A program made the translations under genes and the position numbers. A DNA stretch of 64,000 nucleotides from JAVJRN01 sp040218415 (GTDB taxonomy: Bacteria > Bacteroidota > Bacteroidia > Cytophagales > Cyclobacteriaceae), in the NCBI GenBank assembly GCA_040218415.1, contig JAVJRN010000021.1, positions 62,001 through 126,000 of the forward strand. The letters run 5' to 3'. Positions within the stretch are counted from its first letter, which is position 1; each line of letters opens with the position of its first letter. Under the pieces are notes generated by a model, which had not been told where the DNA came from, ran no database searches, and saw only the letters and a list, made by a program, of their open reading frames with translations. This document shows positions 42,183 to 51,056 of this stretch, one piece after another.

Positions 42183-43269
42183 ATGACAACAGATCAACTG
42201 AAGGACTTGAAGGCACGTGTTGAGGCCTTGAGGGGGTATCTTTGACTATGATCGTAAGATTAAAGAGATAGAAGAAGAAGAACTCGTTACCGTACAACCC
42301 GACTTTTGGAACGACTCGGAAAAAGCCGAAGCGACACTCAAGCAAATTCGCCTAAAGAAAGTATGGACCGATCATTTTGATCGAGTCAAAAGCGCAACAG
42401 AAGAAGCAGAAACACTACAAGAATTTCTTTCTGAAGGTGAAGGAACGGAAGAAGATGTAAATGCTGCCTTTAAAAAAGCAGCCACTGAAGTAGAGGAACT
42501 GGAGCTGAAAAAAATGCTTTCTGGCGAAGAAGATCAGTTTTCAGCCATGCTTCAAATAACTCCCGGCGCAGGCGGCACAGAAAGCAACGACTGGGCAGGC
42601 ATACTCATGCGGATGTATATCATGTGGGGTGAAGCCAATGGCTACAAAGTAAAAGAGGTCGAATTTCAGGCAGGTGATGTTGCTGGCGTAAAGTCGGTGA
42701 TCTTAGAGTTTGATGGCCCAATGGCTTATGGATATCTCAAATCAGAGAATGGTGTACATCGCTTGGTAAGAATATCCCCTTTTGATAGTGGTGGTCGAAG
42801 ACACACTTCTTTTGCATCGGTCTATGTTTTTCCTGTCGTGGATGACACTATAGAAATCGAAATAGCAGCCAATGACATAGAGTTTCATACCTCTAGATCT
42901 GGAGGTGCCGGTGGTCAAAATGTCAACAAAGTAGAGACGAAAGTGCAAATTACGCATAAGCCATCAGGCATTGTTGTCGTTTGCTCTGAAGAAAGATCTC
43001 AGCTTGCCAATAGAGAGCGCGCTATGCAAATGTTACGTTCTCAGCTTTACCAAAAAGAAATGGAAAAGCGAAATGCTGAGCGGGATGAAATAGAGGCTGG
43101 TAAAATGAAAATTGATTTTGGTTCTCAAATTCGAAACTACGTACTGCATCCATATAAATTAATCAAAGATGCAAGAACCAGTTATGAGAGAACAGACGTT
43201 CAAAACGTACTTGATGGAGATTTAAACGAATACATCAAGGCCTTTCTGCTGATGCAGCAAGAAAATTAA
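42183..43269 (+). CDS. prfB: peptide chain release factor 2 with programmed +1 frameshift
   Basis: The reading frame is join(42183..42242,42244..43269), 361 residues. It starts MTTDQLKDLKARVEALRG; codon 21 is an in-frame TGA (42243-42245). The shift site AGGGGG-TAT-CTT-TGA-C is the textbook prfB element: Shine-Dalgarno-like AGGGGG three bases before CTT TGAC. Slipping one base gives YLDYDRKIKEIEEEELV and joins the long frame. In the body, SPFDSGGRRHTSFASV holds the SPF stop-reading tripeptide, and SGGAGGQNVNKVET the GGQ peptidyl-tRNA hydrolysis motif. RF2 reads UGA/UAA and autoregulates through the shift: a low RF2 level allows slipping. Confidence 0.97.
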
Positions 43270-43408
43270 CGGCTTAGTAACAATTCAAATCGAAGTTCTC
43301 ATATATACACTTGATTATGGCATTCCATTACTACAGATAAAAGTCTGAGTGATGGAATGCCCACTTTCACGGTAATACCGCGCAGGTTCTGTTTCAAGAA
43401 AAACAAAA

Positions 43409-44575
43409 ATGTTCAAAAATTACTCGGGAAGTTTTTGGGTACTGGCTTTTAGCTCTTACCTCTTCTTCACATCATTCACGATGATTATAGCAGAGCTTCC
43501 TGGCTACTTAACCAGACTTGGAGGCCAACAATATCTGGGCTTAATCGTCGCACTTTTTACCTTGACCGCAGGTTTATCGAGACCTTTCAGTGGAAAATTA
43601 ACTGATAGATGGGGACGTATTCCGGTGATGATCATTGGAACTACCATGAGCGCGTTTGCCGCTTTACTTTATCCTGCATTAACCAGTGTTGCGGGTTTCC
43701 TTTTCATTCGCTTAATTCACGGATTTTCCACGGGGTTCAAACCTACAGGAACGAGTGCTTACATTGCAGACATTGTGCCTAAAGATAAGCGCGGAGAAGC
43801 ATTAGGAATAAGCAGCTTTTTTGGCACAATTGGCATGAGTTCTGGTCCTGCTCTTGGATCTTGGATATTTTTAGAATTCGGTATTAATTGGATGTTTTAT
43901 GTAAGCTCGATGTTCTCTATAGCTTCTATACTCATCCTAATTACCATGAAAGAAACGCTACAGGAAAGGGAGTCTTTCAAGTTGAGTCTACTCAAAATAT
44001 CTAAAGCAGATATTTATGAACCTGCGGCACTTCGACCTTCCATAGTCATGGTATTGACGACACTTTCGTTTGGCACAGTGATTACGCTTGCACCGGATTT
44101 TAGCGAATATCTCGACATTACGAATAAAGGCATGTTCTTCATCGTATTTACTGGCTCCTCACTTTTGGTAAGAATTATTGGTGGCCAACTTTCCGATAAG
44201 TATGGCAGAGCGTCAGTGCTGAAATTCAGCACGAGTATCTTATTTGTAAGCATGCTTATTTTGGGATTTTCAGAAAGTTCAACTCAGTTCTATACGGGTG
44301 CCTTTATTTTTGGATTGGGCTATGGGCTCAACTCCCCAACACTCTTTGCTTGGACCATAGATCTTAGTTCTGATAAATCTCGCGGACGCGGTATTTCTAC
44401 ACTTTTTATATTTCTGGAGATTGGAATTGGGATGGGGGCTCTGATTTCTGGCACTATTTACCAAGGAAATGACGGGCTTTTACCGATCATATTTTCTTGT
44501 GCTGGCATTTTTTGTTTGGTCGCTTTTGGCTATCTATTGTTGTTGGATAAAAAAAGAACTCCGCAAGTTTCATGA
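43409..44575 (+). CDS. MFS transporter
   Basis: 388 residues with 12 predicted hydrophobic helices. The signature loop between helices 2 and 3 is SGKLTDRWGRIPVMIIG, and the second half repeats it in GGQLSDKYGRASVLKF. FGTIGMSSGPALGSWIFLEF and GALISGTIYQGNDGLLPI are further MFS-like segments. Drug, sugar or metabolite efflux is possible; nothing narrows it. It is followed 15 bp later by the YhhN gene, a likely operon. Confidence 0.92.
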   Translation: MFKNYSGSFWVLAFSSYLFFTSFTMIIAELPGYLTRLGGQQYLGLIVALFTLTAGLSRPFSGKLTDRWGRIPVMIIGTTMSAFAALLYPALTSVAGFLFIRLIHGFSTGFKPTGTSAYIADIVPKDKRGEALGISSFFGTIGMSSGPALGSWIFLEFGINWMFYVSSMFSIASILILITMKETLQERESFKLSLLKISKADIYEPAALRPSIVMVLTTLSFGTVITLAPDFSEYLDITNKGMFFIVFTGSSLLVRIIGGQLSDKYGRASVLKFSTSILFVSMLILGFSESSTQFYTGAFIFGLGYGLNSPTLFAWTIDLSSDKSRGRGISTLFIFLEIGIGMGALISGTIYQGNDGLLPIIFSCAGIFCLVAFGYLLLLDKKRTPQVS

Positions 44576-44590
44576 CTTAATAATATCCAT

Positions 44591-45253
44591 GTGAAATCTA
44601 AAGCTGTTTTTGGGCTGTTTATATTCATTTCCTCGCTCAACATTATATCCGCGCTGATGCATGTTGAATGGCTCAATATGTACACCAAACCATTACTCAT
44701 GCCTTTGCTTATCTATCTGCTATACAACGAAGCAAATGGGGTGATCACATTACCTCGATTGTTACTCGCATTGGCATTGATATTTTCGTGGATTGGAGAT
44801 GTGTTATTGATGTATGTTAATGCAAACGAACTTTTCTTTCTAGGCGGTCTTGGTGCCTTTTTGATTGCGCATTTACTGTACATTATAGTCTTTTATAAGA
44901 CTACCTCTAAGCCAATACAATGGACATTGAAAATGATGTGGCCATTCTTCATTTACGGTTTATTGCTTTTGGGACTGCTAGGAAATTATGCGGGCGAGCT
45001 CACCCCAGCCGTAATTATTTATGGACTTTGCATTTTGGCAATGGTAATTACTGCGGCGCATCGAAAGGGATTAACTCAAGATGAAAGTCATCGATTAGTA
45101 TTTACAGGAGCTGTGCTCTTTGTTATTTCTGATTCAGTCTTGGCAATCAACAAGTTCGTTGTGGATATTCCTATGGCTCAAGTCACGATCATGGTGACTT
45201 ACATTTCTGCCCAGTATTACATTTTAAAAGGTGTATTGGCACATTCGGAATGA
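44591..45253 (+). CDS. YhhN/TMEM86-family membrane protein (lysoplasmalogenase-like)
   Basis: 220 residues with a GTG start and about eight hydrophobic helices. LLALALIFSWIGDVLLMYVN and FFLGGLGAFLIAHLLYIIVF are the GDxxL and LGxxxFxxxHxxY motifs of YhhN proteins, and FVISDSVLAINKF is the final conserved motif. TMEM86B in animals cleaves vinyl-ether lysolipids; bacterial members are largely uncharacterised. Confidence 0.9.
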   Translation: MKSKAVFGLFIFISSLNIISALMHVEWLNMYTKPLLMPLLIYLLYNEANGVITLPRLLLALALIFSWIGDVLLMYVNANELFFLGGLGAFLIAHLLYIIVFYKTTSKPIQWTLKMMWPFFIYGLLLLGLLGNYAGELTPAVIIYGLCILAMVITAAHRKGLTQDESHRLVFTGAVLFVISDSVLAINKFVVDIPMAQVTIMVTYISAQYYILKGVLAHSE

Positions 45254-45641
45254 AATGGATAAATTGAAATCCAGCTTGATAAATTATTTTGCTTAGCTAA
45301 AGAGCAAAATAATTGGTTAATTAACTAACTCAAAGGGAACGTAACTTCATAAAAGAAGTCAATTTCGTCTAAAAATAGATGGCTAAAATGACTGTTGAGA
45401 AGTTAGCGAAGGAAATTAAAGACATCACTCAAATACTGGAATCATTGATTATCTAATAGATGTATCGTAGACATTTCAAAGCCTATTAATTCAAAAAAAC
45501 TTTCCAAATTGACAGACATTAGTCGAACGTAAATAATATTAACATCAGATTAATCTCTGCTAACTAATAACATTACACCTATTGACTTGAACATAAAAAG
45601 AAGTTGCTACCCCTTTTTATGGATGGAAAATTTGCGCGAAA
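45254..45641. other. 388-bp intergenic region
   Basis: No gene is supported. A 25-codon frame (45379-45456) reads MAKMTVEKLAKEIKDITQIL then ESLII; it is amphipathic and could be a gene remnant or leader peptide. The flanking sequence is A+T-rich, with an imperfect AATTATTTTGC / GCAAAATAATT inverted repeat (45281-45313) that fits a terminator for the YhhN gene. Confidence 0.4.
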
Positions 45642-46316
45642 TCATGGTAATTTGAAAATTATTCGAACGACCACTCTTCTATAAAGGGTACTCTTATCTT
45701 TGTTAAGTAGGGTTTTTCTTGCCGCTTTTTCAACTATTCTTAAAGCCTCTTCATCGCATCCTCCGCCAATTTGTTCGAGTAAGTTAAAGGCTTCAGCAGT
45801 TCCGTCTTTAGTCAATATGAATTGAACCAATACCTTACCTTCTATTTTTTCTTTTTTCGCTCTTTTAGGATACTTCATGTATTCAGAAATAAATTGATAA
45901 AAGGCAAGACTGTTACCGGAAAAATCAAGCTCAGTATCAACAACTTCAGGTATTTGGGATTCCCCCGCAGAAACGATGCTTGGTGATTCCCAGTACTCAT
46001 TAACAAAGCTCTCCCCATACCATTTGACAGCTTCTTGAAAAGCTGAATGAGCTTTCAGAACCATGGAAAGGCTATCTTCACTTCCGTTTGACAATGCCAA
46101 ATAACTAAGATTAGCTATTTTATAAGTTTCCATTGTAGCATACTTTTTATGGCTCAAAATAGAATCGTAATATGCTCCAACCTGCGAAAAATTATCATTT
46201 AAAAAATCATTCTTCATTTTCTGAAAACGGTAATTTGCTGGCTGATTAACCAGATTTTGAGCACTAACGATAAAAATTGAAATAAAAAGAGCAAGTGTTA
46301 GTGTGATGATTTTCAT
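45642..46316 (-). CDS. TonB C-terminal domain protein, secreted or anchored
   Basis: 224 residues from the ATG at 46316 (MKIITLTLALFISIFIVSAQ), a Sec signal. The central region is tetratricopeptide-like (QVGAYYDSILSHKKYATMET; HSAFQEAVKWYGESF). The last ~90 residues are a TonB_C domain: FISEYMKYPKRAKKEKIEGK, VLVQFILTKDGTAEAFNLLE, GGGCDEEALRIVEKAARKT and YRRVVVRIIFKLP. Stand-alone TonB_C proteins occur next to receptor or peptidase genes in Bacteroidota; here it is isolated. Confidence 0.85.
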   Translation of the reverse strand: MKIITLTLALFISIFIVSAQNLVNQPANYRFQKMKNDFLNDNFSQVGAYYDSILSHKKYATMETYKIANLSYLALSNGSEDSLSMVLKAHSAFQEAVKWYGESFVNEYWESPSIVSAGESQIPEVVDTELDFSGNSLAFYQFISEYMKYPKRAKKEKIEGKVLVQFILTKDGTAEAFNLLEQIGGGCDEEALRIVEKAARKTLLNKDKSTLYRRVVVRIIFKLP

Positions 46317-46660
46317 TATGCAATGAATCAATTGGAGGTTAGTGAAATTTTGTAAACTGGCTTTCAGAAAAACAAACTTATTTAATTGAAGGGTTAGTTA
46401 CAACTATATCAACAAGCTATAAAAGAGGAAGTTAAACAAATCAGAGAATGTTCAAAAAGCACAGGTTTTGAGAATGTTTTCAATCTTACCTAATGATTAC
46501 AGTCTTCATTATGGAGATTAGAAAGCCCTAAAGCCTCTTGGTCAAGTAAGATTATATTCCGAACGACTATCTTCAGGAGGATCAAAACTTCTTACTCCAA
46601 GAAATAATGTTTCTTGCCAATAGTAATAACTGCCTTTTCGCGAATTAGAAAACGATGATT
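46317..46660. other. 344-bp intergenic region
   Basis: The upstream region of the TonB_C gene and the downstream region of the adhesin-like gene. No open frame with recognisable content, repeat or clear terminator. Confidence 0.4.
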
Positions 46661-47542
46661 TTAATCAAAATGAAAAGAAACATTACCGAGTGCAACGTCG
46701 ATATCAAAGCTGAGTAGGTTTTCAGCACCTGCCATGTAATGCTTGTTTACATAAACATTTCGCTCTACTTGTTCGAATCCTTTAGCCAACTTCATACCGC
46801 AAAAAGGAGAATCTTTCAAGTATATAATCATTGGAACGTCACCCTGTGGAATAATAATTTCTAAATTTCCTGCACCCACAGTGGCTTCAACACTGCATTT
46901 TTTATTCGAGGATTTACTTAAATCAAGCACTGCATTCCCAAACCCAACATTGGCGATAACAAGATCGGCTTTCGCTAGGTCAAGATTTTTAGCGTATATG
47001 GAGCCCATGTCAACTTTGACCATAAACGTATCCATATTTATAAGATTGGCTTTGTCTCCACTATAATCTATCAAAACATCGGCACTGCCTGATTTAATTT
47101 TGAAGTTTTTCACCGCCGTTCCTGACAAGTCTATGTCGGCATTTCCAAAACCATAATGAAGATCGAGCTTGTAAACTTTTTGGTTGTTAAAATAGATTTT
47201 CCAGAAGTCGTTGTTAGTTCCAGCTTCACCGAGCATAGATAACACAAAGCCATCTCCAACACTTGTAGATTTAAATTTTTGTAAATTGAGTGCTACATCG
47301 CATGTACGATCTTCGACATTTACTTTGAAGGAAGGATTGATTTTTTCGAGATCGGGATTACCATAAATACTGATCACCCCTTCATCAGATGGGGCTATAA
47401 GACAATTCCCAAAAGTTGCATTTAGTGAAAATCTGATCGTATCATATTCACTTGATTCCTTTATGGAATAAAACTTTTTAAGTTGACTAAATCCAAAAAA
47501 TGAAGATAATATTAGACTTATCAAAAATACCCACCGCAGCAT
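46661..47542 (-). CDS. secreted DUF4097-like beta-solenoid protein
   Basis: 293 residues with a signal peptide (MLRWVFLISLILSSFFGFSQ). The remainder is built of ~20-residue strands with repeated D-L/N-A/G patterns (LDLHYGFGNADIDLSGTAV; FKIKSGSADVLIDYSGDKAN; FMVKVDMGSIYAKNLDLAKA; ANVGFGNAVLDLSKSSNKKC; EATVGAGNLEIIIPQGD). This matches putative adhesin/toast-rack (DUF4097) right-handed beta-solenoids. Periplasmic or surface; function unknown. Confidence 0.75.
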   Translation of the reverse strand: MLRWVFLISLILSSFFGFSQLKKFYSIKESSEYDTIRFSLNATFGNCLIAPSDEGVISIYGNPDLEKINPSFKVNVEDRTCDVALNLQKFKSTSVGDGFVLSMLGEAGTNNDFWKIYFNNQKVYKLDLHYGFGNADIDLSGTAVKNFKIKSGSADVLIDYSGDKANLINMDTFMVKVDMGSIYAKNLDLAKADLVIANVGFGNAVLDLSKSSNKKCSVEATVGAGNLEIIIPQGDVPMIIYLKDSPFCGMKLAKGFEQVERNVYVNKHYMAGAENLLSFDIDVALGNVSFHFD

Positions 47543-47590
47543 AGATACGCATACGGCTTTGCAGAAAGTAGGTTACACTAGATGATCAAG

Positions 47591-47626
47591 ATAAAAGCCA
47601 TTTTAAATCAATAAAATGGCTTTTAT
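47591..47626 (-). terminator. bidirectional hairpin downstream of dnaJ
   Basis: Perfect 15-bp arms (47591-47605 and 47612-47626) around AATCAA, T-rich on both sides. It ends the grpE-dnaJ transcript 41 bp after the dnaJ stop. Confidence 0.8.
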
Positions 47627-47666
47627 TCTTTTTTAATGACGTTTTTCGAAATTCTTATCGGTAAAA

Positions 47667-48797
47667 TTATGCGCCGAAGAATTCCTTCATATTTTCAAAA
47701 AAACCTTTTTCATTTTTCGAAGGATTAGGCTCGAAGCTTTCAGAGCCTCTAAAACTTTCAAAAGCAATGCGCTCGTCCTTAGTTAATGTTTTAGGTGTCC
47801 ACACGTTCACATGTATGAGTTGATCTCCTCTTGAATATCCGTCAATATCCTTAATGCCTTTTCCTCTCAGTCTAAGTATTTTCCCACTTTGCGTTCCTGG
47901 TTCGATTTTGATTTTCACTTTACCATCAATGGTTGGCACTTCTTTTTGTGCGCCCAATACAGCATCGATAAAACTAACATGCATCTCGAAAATGACATTG
48001 TTACCATCACGCTTAAGTATGTCATCTTCTTGCTCTTCAACGACTATCAACAAATCTCCTGGAATACCCCCAGCCACTTCGTTACCTTTTCCAGACATTG
48101 ATAGTTGCATGCCTTCAGCAACACCGGCGGGTATTTTAATGGATATTACTTCTTCGTTGCGCTTCATCCCTGAGCTATCCGTTCCTGAAGCTCTGCTGTC
48201 AACCATCTGTCCCGCTCCCCCACAAGTAGGACAAGTAGACGTAGACATCATCTGACCAAGCATGGTATTCATGACCTTTCTTACTTGCCCTGTACCGTTA
48301 CAGGTTGTACAGTTTTTGAAAGTGGTATCTGGATCGACAATGAGTCGGTTGACTTTGATTTTTTTCTCAACACCTTCGGCTATTTCCTTAAGGTTGAGTT
48401 TTAGTTTGATACGAAGATTGGTGCCTTTGCGAGTTCTTCTTCCACCTCCTCGACCACCTCCGCCGAAAAAGCTGTCAAATGGGCTTCCTCCGCCATCTCC
48501 ACCGAAAATATCTCCAAATTGAGAGAAGATATCGTCCATGTTCATGCCGCCTCCACTGAAACCGCCTCCTCCACCTACTCCTTGGTGTCCAAATCGGTCA
48601 TATTTTTGGCGCTTTTCGTCATTGGACAATATTTCGTAGGCCTCAGCAGCTTCTTTGAATTTGTCTTCCGCTTCCTTATTATCGGGGTTTTTATCGGGAT
48701 GATTTTTGATCGCTATCTTCCGATAGGCTTTCTTAATTTCGTCCTTTGATGCCGACTTATCAACACCTAATATTTCGTAAAAATCTCGTTTTGCCAT
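47667..48797 (-). CDS. dnaJ: chaperone DnaJ with only one zinc centre
   Basis: 376 residues. The J domain has AKRDFYEILGVDKSASKDEI with HPDKN intact; the G/F linker is FGHQGVGGGGGFSGGGM and on. The zinc region holds two CxxCxGxG repeats (CTTCNGTG and CPTCGGAG) instead of four: the first motif (after KKIKVNR) and the last (around DSRASGTDSSG) are gone. In E. coli numbering these two form zinc site 1, so only site 2 remains. The C-terminal substrate domains (GVAEGMQLSMSGKGNEVAGG; PGTQSGKILRLRGKG) are normal. It abuts grpE by one base. It cooperates with DnaK. Confidence 0.95.
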   Translation of the reverse strand: MAKRDFYEILGVDKSASKDEIKKAYRKIAIKNHPDKNPDNKEAEDKFKEAAEAYEILSNDEKRQKYDRFGHQGVGGGGGFSGGGMNMDDIFSQFGDIFGGDGGGSPFDSFFGGGGRGGGRRTRKGTNLRIKLKLNLKEIAEGVEKKIKVNRLIVDPDTTFKNCTTCNGTGQVRKVMNTMLGQMMSTSTCPTCGGAGQMVDSRASGTDSSGMKRNEEVISIKIPAGVAEGMQLSMSGKGNEVAGGIPGDLLIVVEEQEDDILKRDGNNVIFEMHVSFIDAVLGAQKEVPTIDGKVKIKIEPGTQSGKILRLRGKGIKDIDGYSRGDQLIHVNVWTPKTLTKDERIAFESFRGSESFEPNPSKNEKGFFENMKEFFGA

Positions 48798-49378
48798 TAT
48801 GATTTAGCTCCTGTTACTACTTTTGCGAATCTCACCACCTTGTCTCCTAGGAAGTAACCATTTTCCACAACGTCTACAATTTTGCCAGCCATTTCTTCTC
48901 CTGCCGGAATCTGCGTGATCGCCTCATGAAAATCATCATTGAAATCTGCTCCTTTCTCAATGTCCATTTTCTTTAAGCCTTTATTATCCAGTGTTTTTTT
49001 AAACTTGTTATAAATCAGATCGATACCTTCTTTTGCTGCTTCGATATCCAATTTTTCTGTGATCGACTGCATGGCTCTTTCGAAATCATCAAGTACTGGA
49101 ATCAGATCTCCCATCAAATCCTTATTTGCTGTTTGAATGAGATCCAATTTTTCTTTAGATGTTCTTCTTCTAAAATTTTCGAATTCAGAATAAAGTCTTA
49201 TGTATTTATCTTTGGCTTCTGCTACTTCGTTTTTGGCAGCTGTCAACTCGTCTACCTGTTCCTCTTCAACAGACTGCTCTTCTTCTTCCACAGACATTTC
49301 TTGTTCTTGAGTATCTGTTTCCTCTACAGATACTGATTCTTTTTCTAGGTCTTTTTCCTCTATATTATCTTTTGACAT
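48797..49378 (-). CDS. grpE: nucleotide exchange factor GrpE
   Basis: 193 residues. A long acidic N-terminal tail (EEKDLEKESVSVEETDTQEQ and more) precedes the coiled coil (AKDKYIRLYSEFENFRRRTS). The C-terminal beta domain has LIPVLDDFERAMQ, FHEAITQIPAGEEMAG and VENGYFLGDKVVRFAKVVT. It exchanges ADP for ATP on DnaK and acts as a thermosensor. First gene of grpE-dnaJ; a candidate sigma54 promoter lies directly upstream. Confidence 0.95.
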   Translation of the reverse strand: MSKDNIEEKDLEKESVSVEETDTQEQEMSVEEEEQSVEEEQVDELTAAKNEVAEAKDKYIRLYSEFENFRRRTSKEKLDLIQTANKDLMGDLIPVLDDFERAMQSITEKLDIEAAKEGIDLIYNKFKKTLDNKGLKKMDIEKGADFNDDFHEAITQIPAGEEMAGKIVDVVENGYFLGDKVVRFAKVVTGAKS

Positions 49379-49406
49379 GACGTAGCTCTTTTTTCTTGTT
49401 CACAAA

Positions 49407-49450
49407 TGGCAATTATTTTGCCAACTGACAATGTGGTGACATTATGACAG
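49407..49450 (-). promoter_or_regulatory. candidate sigma54 promoter and upstream dyad of grpE-dnaJ
   Basis: On the minus strand TTGGCAAAATAATTGCCA (49424 to 49407) gives GG-N10-GC, the spacing of the -24/-12 sigma54 promoter, ending ~29 bp before the grpE ATG. Directly upstream, 49450-49425, an imperfect dyad CTGtCA..TGtCAG with an internal TGTCA (three TGTCA boxes in 26 bp) looks like an activator site. The -24/-12 sequence is itself palindromic, so an operator is the alternative reading. Confidence 0.5.
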
Positions 49451-50437
49451 TTATTGATTGAGGATTTGCCAGAGTTGGTCTTTTAATTCTGAAATTCCTG
49501 AATTGGTAATACTTGAGATGAAGACAAAAGGAACATCAGGAATCTCTGGTTTCAATTGCTCCATGAGCTCTGCATCGAGCATGTCGCTTTTGCTTATCGC
49601 CAACAATCTGTCTTTGTCTAAAAGCTCAGGGTTATAGTCTTCTAGTTCCTTGATTAGAATCTGGTATTCCTTTTTGATGTCTTCTGCATCTGCAGGAATC
49701 AAAAAAAGCAAAACTGAATTTCTTTCAATGTGTCTTAAAAAGCGAATGCCAAGACCTTTTCCTTCTGCAGCTCCTTCGATAATTCCGGGAATATCAGCCA
49801 TTACAAATGATTGCTCATCTCTATAAGGCACTACTCCAAGGTTGGGTACTAGGGTTGTAAAAGGATAATCTGCAATTTCAGGTTTTGCAGCCGAAATGAC
49901 GGACAGCAATGTGGATTTACCTGCATTAGGAAATCCAACCAAGCCAACATCGGCAAGGATTTTCAACTCCAAGATCACCCACTTTTCTTCACCATCGATA
50001 CCCGGCTGAGCATGTCTTGGTGCCTGATTCGTTGGTGTTTTAAAATGAGAATTCCCTTGACCGCCTTTTCCTCCAGGTAATAAAACTTTTTCTTCCCCAT
50101 CTTCCATGATTTCGACCAAAACCTCTCCAGTTTCAGCGTCTTTGGCTACTGTGCCAATGGGGACTTCTAATATAATATTTTTTGCATCAGCACCTGACCT
50201 ATTGCCTCCTTCTCCATTCCCGCCATGATCGGCTTTGATGTGTTTTCGGAATTTCAGATGCAATAAAGTCCACATCTGTTTATTTCCTTTAAGGATTATG
50301 CTAGCACCTTGACCTCCGTCACCGCCATCGGGTCCTCCTTGGGGCACGTATTTTTCTCTTCTGAAATGTACGGAACCCGCTCCTCCGTTCCCTGACCTGC
50401 CATAGAGCTTGACATAGTCAATGAAGTTTGACTCCAT
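49451..50437 (-). CDS. obg: GTPase Obg/CgtA
   Basis: 328 residues, which is shorter than ObgE (no C-terminal OCT domain). The glycine-rich Obg fold (FIDYVKLYGRSGNGGAGSVH, FRREKYVPQGGPDGGDGGQG) occupies ~1-157. The G domain has G1 GFPNAGKSTLLS, G3 DIPGIIEGAAEGKGLGIRF and G4 AISKSDML. It takes part in late 50S ribosome maturation and (p)ppGpp response. Its start overlaps the adk stop by one base. Confidence 0.95.
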   Translation of the reverse strand: MESNFIDYVKLYGRSGNGGAGSVHFRREKYVPQGGPDGGDGGQGASIILKGNKQMWTLLHLKFRKHIKADHGGNGEGGNRSGADAKNIILEVPIGTVAKDAETGEVLVEIMEDGEEKVLLPGGKGGQGNSHFKTPTNQAPRHAQPGIDGEEKWVILELKILADVGLVGFPNAGKSTLLSVISAAKPEIADYPFTTLVPNLGVVPYRDEQSFVMADIPGIIEGAAEGKGLGIRFLRHIERNSVLLFLIPADAEDIKKEYQILIKELEDYNPELLDKDRLLAISKSDMLDAELMEQLKPEIPDVPFVFISSITNSGISELKDQLWQILNQ

Positions 50438-51015
50438 TATTTATTAAAATGATCAACCACAGCTGTGATTTGGTTGAAAATATCCTCGATTGTTCCTACA
50501 CCATTGATACTATTAAACTTGGCTTGTTGCTTGTAATAGCCCGCCACTGGTGAAGTTTCTTCTTCGTACACTTGGATCCGCTTTGAAATTTTGTTTTCGT
50601 CCTGATCATCTACTCTACCAGAAGTTTTTGCGCGTTCCTTGATTCTGCTTCTCAGCTCATCATGCGGCACTTCTAATGCGATCATACCAGAAATATTCAT
50701 TTCATGATCGAGCAACATTTTATCCAATGCAGCTGCTTGATTGATCGTTCGAGGGAAGCCATCAAAAATAAATCCATTAACATCAAGATTTTCTTTGACC
50801 TTATCTTCTACCATACCGATAACCACTTCATCGGGCACCAGTTTACCTTCATCCATGTAGCCCTGAGCTAGTTTGCCTAAGTCAGTTCCTTCTCCGAGGT
50901 GTTTTCTGAATAGATCTCCGGTAGCTATGTGAACCAAAGAATACTTCTGAATAATTTTTTCACTTTGTGTGCCCTTACCTGCCCCTGGAGGTCCAAAAAG
51001 TACGATATTTAGCAT
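50437..51015 (-). CDS. adk: adenylate kinase
   Basis: 192 residues, the short-LID type. P-loop GPPGAGKGTQSEK, AMP site IATGDLFRKHL, FDGFPRTINQAAALD, short LID region ERAKTSGRVDDQDENKIS without zinc cysteines, and YYKQQAKFNSINGVGTIEDI. ATP + AMP to 2 ADP. Co-transcribed with obg downstream and with hpt 41 bp upstream. Confidence 0.97.
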   Translation of the reverse strand: MLNIVLFGPPGAGKGTQSEKIIQKYSLVHIATGDLFRKHLGEGTDLGKLAQGYMDEGKLVPDEVVIGMVEDKVKENLDVNGFIFDGFPRTINQAAALDKMLLDHEMNISGMIALEVPHDELRSRIKERAKTSGRVDDQDENKISKRIQVYEEETSPVAGYYKQQAKFNSINGVGTIEDIFNQITAVVDHFNK

Positions 51016-51056
51016 GTGTATAAGATTTTTTTTAATAAATATAGCAATTTAAAATA

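Noticed and set aside
42514..43269. prfB as a short 251-residue gene or a frameshifted pseudogene
   Set aside because: The upstream frame, the AGGGGG-TAT-CTT-TGA-C site and continuous homology show a complete frameshift-regulated prfB.
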